Origin: Strigamia acuminata
Lineage: Eukaryota; Arthropoda; Chilopoda; Geophilomorpha; Linotaeniidae
Assembly: GCA_949358305.1 (NCBI GenBank)
Contig: OX442314.1
Location: 12,021,060-12,085,059, forward strand
Direction of reading: 5' to 3'
Length of the DNA: 64,000 nucleotides
The notes beneath the pieces were generated by a model, which saw nothing but the letters and a program-made list of their open reading frames with translations, made no database searches and was not told where the DNA came from. Below, piece after piece: positions 54,476 through 64,000 of this stretch (its first letter is position 1; each line of letters starts with the position of its first letter). The position numbers were made by a program, and so were the translations under genes.

Positions 54476-57400
54476 ATTATTTTGTTTTGTTTCTAAATTA
54501 AAAATTAAAATTGAAAAAGATAAATCGAGGTTAGGATATGATCCAGCAATGAAAATAAAACAGAGTGATACAACAATCTTAATGACATCAACCGCAACCA
54601 CAAGATGGTGGAAGGGAAACACCGGACAATAATTATAAATAAACAGACGGTTTGCAAGGTTCTGTGTTTATTTTTTTTTAATATAAATTATCACTTTTTG
54701 TCACATAAATAAAACCTCAAATTCGTTTCTGCCTGATGCGCATGTTGACCAGAATAACCACGATTTGCGCACGATTGCCCGTCTTGTAAGTAATATAGTC
54801 GAAAAGCTATTACAATTAGGGGGGGGGGTACATTTCTCGACTACAAAATTGTGCTTTTTTGGATTTATTTATTTATTTATTGTTTAAATACATTGAAAAT
54901 ATAGTAATAACAATATTTTATTGTAATAATATCAGAAATAAATTGTCATTTCTGTAACAATCACAGAAGTTATTTTATGTAACAATGGAGAGGTGGACCT
55001 ATCATTATTGGACGCACCTTAAAATGGTGTGGTGAAATGCAATAATAAGTTAATCAGACAAATTTTCCAATTTTGGATTCCAGTCACCTCAAAAAACGTA
55101 CACTTTATGCATTTTTTCTTCCCTGCACACTAAATTCTCCCTCTTTTTTTCACAGATAAACAAGATAAACTGTAAAACTGTTTAAAACGCTCAACTGATT
55201 TATAACTGATTTATACAATACAGTTGCACATGTACTCTTACCACTTATCGATCGATCCGAGGTTCAAATTCAAGATGACGACGACAATAAACAAAATGTA
55301 AGAAAACTGTTTATTGAAAAAGCCTTTTATCGAAAAGTGGCACAAAATGCATCAACCTTTTGTGGCCGTAACACGAAATAAGCGAATGATTTCAACTAAA
55401 AGCTTCGAGCCACTAACCAAACCAATGTCACAAATTTGTTTACTCTCGCAGTGTTTTTCTCTTGGACGAGGACGATCCTTCTCATTGGGAGATAAAATTT
55501 TGTTTGCACCACTTTTTAATCGATAGTAGATGAACTTTTTCTTTGTTTGGTCTTCTCTTTCGTGAGGCCGGCTTTTAGTGGAAAGTAATAAGGATCAATC
55601 AGAAAGAGTGATCGCCAATTGCTCTTGCAGCTCCCATTAATTGGCTGCAGAAGGGAGAAAAGCGGAGGTAAAGCAGCAGCAGAAATGTGAAATTAAACAT
55701 GTTGCACTAGGTCTTGTGAATGTATGAGTAAATCATCGAGTGAGGCTACTTTATCCCATTCAGGCTGGTAATTTATCAAGTAATGTTCTGCGCTTAGTAC
55801 ATGATAGCAATGAAGGAGGAGAAGGAAAAAAGCAACTCAATAGGTCTGCAGAAGAACATTAAATTAAATCATGTGAATCGTGCGCTGTCTGGAAGAAGAA
55901 AAATAGCAATGGAGAAAGAAACTTAACTGGTAAACACGTTAACATTCCTAACTTCTTTTGCTGTGGAAAATGGATAAGCTAAAGATGTGGCAACTCGAAA
56001 TTGTATTTAGAATAATTAAAAGTCACCTTAGAGTTCGGATGTTAAAGGATTGAAACTGAAAGCGCACGTACGCAATAGTTTACATTGGAACAGTGATTAA
56101 TTTTTATTCTGAAATTTCATGTATTTTCATTTAACATCGTAACTAACAATAAAAAAAATAATAGATTTAAAAATCGCAAAAAAATTTTTTTTTACAAAAT
56201 TTCTTTGTTTACTCACTATTTTTGAATACTATGTCAATTATTTTTGTCGCTCTCTTTTGACAAATACCGAATTGCTGAAATTTCTTCATAAACATGAAAT
56301 ACTCGGAGAATAAAATCATTTTTTCACTGCTTTTTGGAAATTTTTTTTCGGCTTGGGGTCAAAAATGACCCGGGTTGGGTGAGTAAGGGATTTTTTTTAG
56401 GTTGGAACTGCGAGGGATATTACTAAAAATTCTTTAATTTCAATTTAAATATTATTTTTATAATTCCCTGATTTATTTTCATGGGAATCCCTGAATTAAT
56501 TTTATGGGGTTTCCCGATTTACCACACACAGTATCATACATAAGTTGGTAAGAAACACTTCAATTTTTGGTCGACCTTACCCAAATGGTTAAAAAATACA
56601 TTTAAATTATATTGCATATGTTGAAATATATTTTGAAATGCATTGGGTTTTACGAGAATGAATATTGTAATACATTTTCTATTGGCTTGCAAATGATAAT
56701 ACATTTTGTAAATTGGAATTTACGGCATCAAGACTTCATGTGCGATATTTCTATTGATTTTACGTTACTTAAATATTATAATGTAATTAATGTACAAGGT
56801 GTAATTAATACACATTTGTTGAAGCTTTAGGACCTCGTGATAACTAAATCCGGCTTTGATGGAGGATATTCGAGCAGTTTTCAACTTTATGAAATAATTA
56901 TTTTCAACGGTCTCAATTCACTTCTTTACAGCGCTTCCCTTGTGACTATCTTGTGGCTCAAGTTTTGAAGCGAAAGCAGACCAAATCGATTGACTTCGCT
57001 TAATCCCACAGTCTTGAGTCTTGACTCACTTTGACTTCCCCACAGGCAGTGGTGTAAGTTACAGCAATCATTATCAAGTTACTTGATTTAACCAATCACA
57101 TGCATAATCATCTTGCCCCGAATGTGCTTAACGATGTTGTGGATATTATATTCAGCCAGCAACACGGAGCACTTCTTTCTACACGGTGATACAAAACGTC
57201 TAAAATGTTGATTTTAGCAGATCATTTGGCAGTTAGTTGTATTTTGTTGAAGGAGAGCTTTGTTTTTATTGGTTATAGGCTATATGAAGGTCCAGGGGGA
57301 AGTCAAGGATACAGAATGTGTGAAATTTGTTTATTTTTAGTCATTAATTCTTTGCTATCGGTTCAAAAAGTTTTAGCCATTGGTCTACATCTGAGTATTG

Positions 57401-57808
57401 AATGATGATTCTCATTTTAGTTTTTTTTTATTGATTCCTATGGGAAATTTCCTGTTCACAAAGCTAGGTTAGATGTCCGAGAGGGTTGGAAGATTTATTA
57501 CTTTCACTTTAAATTTTTTTTTTTAAATGGCAATTCTAACGGTTTATCTTTGCTAAACTATCGAATGAGAAGGAAAATGTTAATAGTTTCTTCCTTTTAG
57601 CTTCACTTTTATATGATTGGGGACCGGGAGTCTTAGCTATAATGCACATTTATTAAATCGTAAACATACGTGCAATATAAAAGAAAAATAAATTTAAAAA
57701 AACTATTTAAGTGGACAAACTGGGTTTTCTTTGCACTTGCTATTGCGTGTAGGTATAATCCTTCAAATTTTGGAGTTGTATTTCCGTGTTTCGCAATAAA
57801 AGTTGTTT
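54476..57808. other. No gene seen
   Basis: This is a long AT-rich stretch. There is a G9 run near 54820. A short plus-strand frame at 55314-55526 has no domain. A GGTTAAAAAATACAT repeat is near 56590. No exon with matching splice sites was found. Confidence 0.4.
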
Positions 57809-57817
57809 ACACACCCA

Positions 57818-57997
57818 CGCGAGCGGATTTATAGGTTCTCACAGGCGAAGGGCCACTTCCGGCTGTGGGGGTTCCCGATTTTCAAAAAAAAAAAATTTTA
57901 AAAAAATGCAAAAACATTTTTTTTTGAAATTTTTTCTATCTATGAGGTCCCCAAAAAAGTCTGTGAGCAGAGCCCACGAGACCATAAATCCGCTTTC
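57818..57997. mobile_element. J element with 9-bp target duplication
   Basis: The inverted tips are GAGCGGATTTATAGG and, inverted, AAAGCGGATTTATGG. The flanks ACACACCCA at 57809-57817 and 57998-58006 are identical over 9 bp, the usual MULE length. An 8-bp hAT reading is possible. It is 180 bp and non-coding. Confidence 0.65.
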
Positions 57998-58006
57998 ACA
58001 CACCCA

Positions 58007-58639
58007 TCAGTAAGCAACAAAAATAACAGAATTTGAACATGCTACCCCCTGCACTTCAACAACAACGAAACGATGTACAAGACGATTTCAAAATGACATA
58101 ACTGTAATGCTAACGATAACTGAAATTATAAAGTATAAGTAATGATGACGAGCCATAACGAGTTATTTTAGGAACTAAATAATGATAACAAGTAACTAAA
58201 TTTGTAGCCAATTGCGGATAATTCGAATCACCGGGCAGTGCCGGATAAAACAAGCCTCAATTTTCCAGCAGGAATTCGACTTTTATGGGAGGCTATAAAA
58301 AGGATCGGCCATTTAGATCCTCAGACCTGGTCAAAGCCCTCCAAAGTGGGGAAATACCACGAGTAATATATTTAACTTGCAATAAACAGATGCAAAAATC
58401 ATTCTGGATCAACTTTTTCTTCCTGAAAGCCTTTCGAGGCTCACATTACTTCGTTTGTAGCGATTGCTGGACAGAATTTCGGTCAAAAATCAAGGAAATT
58501 GAATAGTTTTTGTCGGGAAATTTATGTCGTTTTTATTTGTAACTTATACGGTAATAAACCCGTCAAGGAAAAGTGATGTCAAGATTTACAATTTGTCTAA
58601 ACACTTTCCAAATTGCTTTTCCGTGTTATTCCTACGGAA
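58007..58639. other. No identified gene; open frame 58285-58506
   Basis: A plus-strand frame of about 73 codons ends in CSDCWTEFRSKIKEIE at 58506. No start context, splice site or family is recognised. GCGGATAATTCGAATCACCG at 58214 resembles pogo/Tigger-type transposon ends. Confidence 0.25.
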
Positions 58640-59290
58640 TGAAAATATGAAATATCTTAATTAATCGCTCGAGTTTGGGCAGAAACGACAGAAAACAGAA
58701 ACATCGTAATTGTATCAATACCAACTGTTTGCAGCTCAATTTTGCATAGACAAATGGCCGTAATTGCAATTGGTGAAAGAGTTTTCATTGCCGACCGACT
58801 CCCGTTGGGCCTCATTAATTTTTCGGTTCGCATGCCTGAACGGCACAAGTTGCTTAAGTGAAAAGTTGAACGAATGGACGAGCTCTTCGGCAACCATAAA
58901 GCGCTCTTTAGTTGTTTCCACGCCTATCCCCTCGACGACTTTGCTCCTTGTTTACATGACTAACGCGGTTTGAATCGATTCTAACGTATACTTCTGTTCT
59001 TTATGTCTTTATTTTGTTTTTCTTCGCAAATAAATGCGAAGTAGCCGTTCGCGAGCCGGATACTTTCACTTGTTGTAAATGATTCTTGTCCTGCAGTAAA
59101 GGAGCATCAGGCTTGTTAAATATACACTCATTGCCGTTTCTCTTCCTCTCTGACAAGCCATTTTAGGAAATGGCCAATTGATGTGATGGCGTGGGTGGTT
59201 TAACAGCTCTTTTAATTGCCACTGGTTCAGCCCAAAGTGACTTCGATGCACTGCTTCAGCTATGAGGTGCGAAATTTCGGATTCATTCAA
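58640..59290. promoter_or_regulatory. Non-repetitive GC-richer segment, possible enhancer
   Basis: This is unique-looking sequence with GTAATTGCAATTGG (homeodomain-type) near 58761 and CCATTTTAGG at 59159-59168, a perfect CArG box for SRF. A GGCCAATTG motif follows. Short frames on both strands lack domains. The read as an enhancer is by texture only. Confidence 0.25.
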
Positions 59291-59659
59291 GCTTTTTTAT
59301 ATTTTGTTTTATGTTTGATGGATTGGTGAGTTGTTTGAGCCAAGATTTTATTTTATTTTCATTTTTATTTTCATTTTTGTTCCGTATAGCGACACGCCGA
59401 TGAAAGTCATGAATTGAATGCAGTTTTGGGAGATTTTACTTTTTCATGGGTTTTGTATCACTTTTTGTGGAGTTTTATGGTTTTGTTCTTTAAAATGAAT
59501 TTAATGGAGGGAAAAATTAATCTAAATTTGATATTATAGTTTTTATATTCACTTGCAAGGAGAATGCGAGCATCGGACATCCAATTTCATCTTTTTTTTC
59601 CTCACAAAGAAATACATTTACATTTCTGCTTCTAATCAACCATTTGCAATATCAGGCAA

Positions 59660-59815
59660 TTACACTTGGCGCGTTCATAGACGAAACAGCATTTTTAAAC
59701 TCGTGTTTAAACTGTTTTACAAAGGATCGTTTCGATGGCGGTTTAGACTCTGTTTCAGTTGCAGTGTTCATGCGCACAACATTGAAAAAGATTTCAACAA
59801 CAAAACATATTTAAA
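59660..59815 (+). repeat. P-family dispersed repeat
   Basis: TTGGCGCGTTCATAGACGAA, GATGGCGGTTTAGACTCTG, TTTCAGTTGCAGTG, TTCATGCGCACAACATTG and AACAAAACATATTTAAA follow in the same order as at 54340-54475. Confidence 0.6.
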
Positions 59816-60094
59816 TACTTGTTATACCACGTTTATAAATAGGATTTGGATCTCTTCCGATGTTGTAGACGTAGATCCATTATTGGCGTGAACACTGATC
59901 TAGATCCAACAACTCCATTCATCAATCGAGTTCCCACAACAGACTGTGCGGGCACGAGTCTAAATTTATCCGTTGAAAGAACACGTAGCAATTTGTTGTT
60001 CACTGGTCATGTTGATTTGCTGGTTGAATGAACTTTGGAATGAACACAATAGAATCCAGTTGGATCTAAATTGGCTGGATCTAGATTAGACTTT

Positions 60095-60185
60095 GACCGA
60101 TATCGATATTTTGCAGTATCGCCAATACCGATAATCGGCAACCGAATATCGGCCGATACCGTTACCTGCGCCGATATTAAAATTA
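60095..60185. repeat. ATCGG/CCGAT-rich palindromic block
   Basis: GACCGATATCGATATTTTGC, CCAATACCGATAATCGGC and GAATATCGGCCGATACCG are built from facing ATCGG/CCGAT words. Such blocks occur within several animal hAT elements, but no ends were found here. Confidence 0.45.
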
Positions 60186-60641
60186 AAATGTCCGATGTGG
60201 ATACAAATACAAATAAATAAATAAATGAACCGAGTCGGTGCAATTTACGATGATATTAATTCGTATTTTTGTGTGTTTAGATCGTTTTTATTCATTTGTT
60301 TAGATAACGATGCGCCCTTGCGAGGGATTCGATAATTAATAACTATGCCTAACGTGCATGTTTGTAATTTTTAATTTTCTTTTGTTACGTTTTACTACAA
60401 AAAGGTCCCTCATCTTCAGGGGGCCAATTAAAGAAAGCAGCATCTTGCGGAATCCCTAAAGGGATATTTCGCCTTTTTTGTGTCGGGTTAATGGAAAAAG
60501 GGAATTGTTCGGTGGTGAACAAGGGGAGGAGGGAAAAAAGGAGATGTGGGAGGATATGTAAGGACGGTTTAATTCCTTCGAGTCTCGTTTTGGTACGAGT
60601 CCAATACCACATGACTGATTACCTTCTTACATTTATTGCAG

Positions 60642-60714
60642 AAGCACCATTCGTCAGAGGTGAGTCTTCGCTATCGGCCCATTGCTCTCCCATGACAACG
60701 ACTGACATGCGCAG
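60642..60714 (+). CDS. Candidate internal exon, 73 nt, with two donor sites
   Basis: A strong acceptor (TTACATTTATTGCAG, AG at 60640-60641) is followed by an open frame APFVRGESSLSAHCSPMTTT and then DMR. It ends at the donor CAG/GTAAGA (GT at 60715-60716). A second consensus donor, CAGAG/GTGAGT, would end the exon after only 18 nt at 60659. Only one of the three frames is open through the long form. No partner exons or family are identified. It is supported by splice signals alone. Confidence 0.3.
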
Positions 60715-60959
60715 GTAAGAAATCAACTTCTTCTATTGTGTGCATTAAAAGATTACGGCGAGCGCGTCGACTAAACTGTGGCAGACGCCAGAGATTCATT
60801 TGTCAAGAGACAAATTATGCTCAAATTGTATTATTTTTTATTTTTATTTTTATTTTTATTTATCTTTTTTTTTTTTTTTTTAGTTTATGTTGATTTTGTA
60901 TGTTAAAAACAGGCTTATTGTTTGTGGTTAGGGAACCACGGAAACCACAACCGGCGTGA

Positions 60960-61020
60960 CATTTGAAGTTGTTTATGCCGGGTTTTGGTTTTTGCAATTT
61001 AATTCAAAATGGCGTCGCTA
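60960..61020 (+). repeat. Second copy of the 42600 repeat
   Basis: GTTTATGCCGGGTTTTGGTT followed by TTGCAATTTAATTCAAAATG, then GCGTCGC, matches 42620-42670. The ATG-bearing block here is TE-like, not a start codon. Confidence 0.6.
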
Positions 61021-62599
61021 AGTTTGGATTGATTGAGTGGAAAATAACATCTTTTGAGGTGACTATATCTAAGATTAAAGAGTTGAGAAGTGATGTAAGA
61101 GCTCCGTGTAAACAAACCAGCACTCGAAACAGGTTTGAAATGTAAGAGTTAGGAGTAAGAGACAGCCATGAGCCTTTGTGGAACCACTTGATGGACAGTC
61201 CTGTGATCAAGTAGGCAACAAATCTAATATCCAATATTTTCTTGATTTTTATATTATTTGGCAGTTATTAAAAACTGCAAACAAGCATGAACGATGACCA
61301 TATGGTTAAAAAATACATTGAAATTATGTTGCAATGTATTGCGATGTTTTTGGAAAGTCAAATATATTTCTTAATGCATTTTTTCAATTGTATTATGAAA
61401 TGCATTATTTAATGTAATATTATATAATATTTTGGAAGGTTTTTGTTTTTGCGGTTTTTGATGATATTTTGTGACTGTTTTTGGTGTTCGTTCTGTTTAT
61501 ATAAACACACACAAAAAAAGGTTTGAACGTGTTGTGTTCGTGTCCGGAATAACAAGTGTAAAAATTAATTTTTCATTTTGTTGATTTTTGATTACTACTA
61601 GTAGTAGATATTTTTAACAACCAGAAGCATCAATTTTAATGATGTCTCGTATTGTACTCTGGTGTGTGTGTCTCGTAATACAGGTTTCTATACGTTGGCA
61701 ATTTATTTCACGTGTATAACACGTTGAGTTGTCGTGTAAATGTGTCGAGACATGCGATCCGGGTTACCGAGTGATGCTGCTAGTGGACATTTGAGCCCAC
61801 GGATTTTTTTTCCCGCGTCTCTTTTTCTTGCTTCAGTCATCGATCTTGTACAACACAAATGGACACGCGTAAGTTGACCGCGAAATATTATTTTTCACAT
61901 GGCGACATAGTTTTTAGGATAAAAAATACGCTCGATGGCAAATTATTTCGTAGAAAAAGTCTAAACAAAAATGCTATCGGAAATTTCAGAGAGAGAAATG
62001 TGTTTAGTACGGTGGGAAGAAACCATTAATAGGGTGGCCACTTTGGGCTAGGATTTTCCATGTTAACCTGCGAGGGTTAGGCTTATTATTGCACGAGATG
62101 TTTTGACGTCTTTTTTTGTTTTTGTTTGCTGTTCAGACGTTTTGTTTCGAGCGAATAAAGAAATAGAAGTGTAAACAAGGTGGCATTTTGACGGACTAAG
62201 GAGAAATTTTTTTAGATTTATATATCAGCAACATTCCAAACGTAATTATGCAACTTGATGCGTTTTGTTCGTCGTGTCGTTTAATAGCGCCGTAGTAGGG
62301 ATTTCTTATGATCCACCTCACCAGAAACGTGAGTAAAAACAAAATTGGATGAAAGAAGGGTTCAATAATCTGTTGATTGGATGAAAATGAGGGAATTTTA
62401 ATGGTCATTTATTTGTAAAACCGAAAAACTAAACTAGAAAAAGACAGAAACGAAATAATCTCACGCGTATTCATAGTCAGCCATGTTTTTCTCGTCTGTT
62501 TCTGCTGTTTACCGAGAGGGGATGGCAGCGTACTGTCTTGTTTACTTTAAATTATCATCTTTCAACACAATTTTATCAACTTAAATAAATAATTCGTTT
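61021..62599. other. No gene seen
   Basis: The AT-rich repeat at 61296-61420 has GGTTAAAAAATACAT and ATGCATT words. AACGTGAGTAAAAA near 62327 is an isolated donor-like site. Nothing else is supported. Confidence 0.4.
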
Positions 62600-63115
62600 G
62601 AAATCTCACTGCTCACTCGCGAATTGTTTGAAACACATCCAAGTTCACACAACGGTCATCCATCACTTGATTTTACAATGGCTCGAGAGCGCCGATTGAC
62701 GACTGCCTCCACATTGCCAGGCGCCGTTATTCATCACACAAGAGCAGCTCGGATTCAGGTCAGGCGGGTGTGCGGAAACATACCCTTGTCTGGCCTCGGT
62801 GACCATGGCTCTTTCGCCAGATCTTGTTTACGTTAGACCACTGTAATCTCGCGTCTGGTTTTGTCTCCATTCTCCAGATTGTAACCGATGGTTTCCGCGC
62901 CGATCGAGCAAATTATTCCAAAACGTTTCTTATGTGGAATTCGAAACGACGACTTGGCATGGCGGCGCTGCGCGACCGAGCGTGCACGAAAGCTACGTTT
63001 TGTTTGTGTGCCTTGGGTTGACGAGTCAATGAAAACATGCGGAATTGTTTCTCTGTCGACATTTATTTGTACGAAGGAAGGGAAAAGCATGGTAGGGATG
63101 AAGGGGATTAATTAC
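62600..63115. promoter_or_regulatory. CpG-richer island
   Basis: The GC is raised with many CpG words (CGAGAGCGCCG, GGCGCCG, GCGCCGATCG, GGCGGCGCTGCGCGACCG). An ATG at 62681 opens 52 codons (MARERRLTTASTLPGAVIHH onward) with a donor-like CAG/GTCAGG inside. No domain is visible. It may be the promoter and first exon of a gene running off the window, but it is unproved. Confidence 0.35.
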
Positions 63116-63349
63116 GTGACTTCTGGGGACGCAAAATGATGATGAAATATTTAAATTTCGGTACTATATTTCATTTTGACGACCGGAAAAGAAGTTTCAA
63201 TTAAATTTTTATGTCGGGAACGTCGAATTTTTGATGTGATGTGTTTATAAATGGAGATTTTCAGGTTTGAAATGTCAAATAAAGGACCCAGTTGATCATT
63301 TTTATAATTATTTCAGTAGTTTATTTTTATATAAAAAATTAGTAATTAA

Positions 63350-63865
63350 TAGACCCCGGATATATATGCAAAATAAATTTATGCACCAAAAATTCCAATA
63401 TATGCAAAAAAAAATTGAAATGTGCAAAATAAAAAAATTTATTCGAGTGAAATCAGGTGTTAAATAACAACTTAATGCCATTTCAAAGTGTTCTTGATGT
63501 AAATGAACGAAAATTAGTAATTACAATTCATTTTTTTCTATTTTTTTATTTGTATATTTGTTTATATCTTAAAACTTTTTCCAGACACTAATTTAGTGAC
63601 TTTCCCTGGTGTCTGTTTTTGGCGAAATCTTCAGTTTTCCGAACGTAAGCATACGTAAATGATATGTGTCTTAAAAAAAAGGCAAAAATTGATACGTACA
63701 TGTTACGTATCATTAAAAAGAGACATAAATCGCCGTTTTTTCCCGGAAAAATGGCAATATATGCATTTATTTTCCGATTTTCGGAAAATATGCAATTTAA
63801 GCCAATTTCGGCTATATATGCAATATACATACGAAGCAAGCATTTATGCATTTATCTGGGGTCTA
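63350..63865. mobile_element. hAT-C element, complete, perfect 8-bp TSD
   Basis: The ends are TAGACCCCGGATATATATGC and, inverted, TAGACCCCAGATAAATGCAT. The direct repeat GTAATTAA at 63342-63349 and 63866-63873 is exact. The 516-bp body carries a GATACGTACATGTTACGTATC-like palindrome (about 63692-63712) and many ATGCAT words. No transposase is encoded. Confidence 0.88.
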
Positions 63866-64000
63866 GTAATTAACTTTAACTCTGGAAGTTACCAAGAGAT
63901 TACGTCAGGATCGAATCAGACAGTTAGCATGTCACGCACAAACTCTGTAGTGTAATTTACGTTTAATTTATTTAGAAAAATATCTTTGATGTATTTTTTT

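Noticed and set aside
58285-58506. 73-codon plus-strand ORF ending CSDCWTEFRSKIKEIE
   Set aside because: The two cysteines hint at a small domain, but there is no family match, start context or splice evidence.
1-64000. tRNA genes
   Set aside because: I scanned for GGTTCGANNCC-type B boxes on both strands. The few partial matches (8620, 54189, 55259, 58225) have no A box or cloverleaf.

Overview
The window is AT-rich nuclear DNA from an animal. The evidence is introns with GT..AG ends, a five-exon solute-carrier gene, TATA-less promoter motifs (NRF1, ETS, CRE, YY1-like) and a dense load of class II transposon remnants. GAGA/CT-rich CpG patches, hAT and MULE debris and the form of the SLC46-type transporter suggest an invertebrate. 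Arthropod is my first guess, but the sequence alone does not prove it.

One gene can be rebuilt with high confidence. It lies on the minus strand between 4032 and 1792 and encodes a 490-residue SLC46-family major facilitator transporter in five coding exons. Every intron is phase 1, and every junction keeps the family sequence in frame. A probable promoter with a perfect NRF1 palindrome, an ETS site and a CRE half-site lies at about 4255-4400. The stop codon is 13 bp from a transposon that itself carries a younger hAT insertion, so the transcript probably ends inside transposon DNA.

The rest (about 5-64 kb) has no gene I can name. It is a desert or a very long intron filled with short non-autonomous elements. 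Several carry target-site duplications that can be read directly, and several are nested: hAT in a TIR element at 1.2 kb, hAT in hAT at 18.5-19.2 kb, a TA-element in a TA-element at 49.7-50.6 kb, and TIR in TIR at 46.9-47.9 kb. There is one broken MULE transposase tail with a SWIM zinc finger (17.3-17.7 kb), a short Ty3/gypsy-like reverse-transcriptase scrap (20.3-20.5 kb), a 5S rRNA-like element (17.1 kb), and minisatellites with 21, 30, 31 and 71 bp units.

Scattered through this are CpG-richer islands (9.0, 13.2, 26.9-27.8, 28.8-29.5, 53.4-53.8, 58.6-59.3 and 62.6-63.1 kb) that look like promoters or enhancers. The one at 27.4-27.6 kb ends in a consensus splice donor and may be a first exon. 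Weaker spliced-exon candidates on the plus strand are at 14.7 kb (terminal exon plus poly(A) signal), 15.8-16.0 kb (a 40-codon spliced ORF) and 60.6 kb (a 73-nt exon). A codon-biased fragment lies on the minus strand at 45.8-46.0 kb. I saw no CRISPR array, operon, tRNA or prokaryotic-type system.
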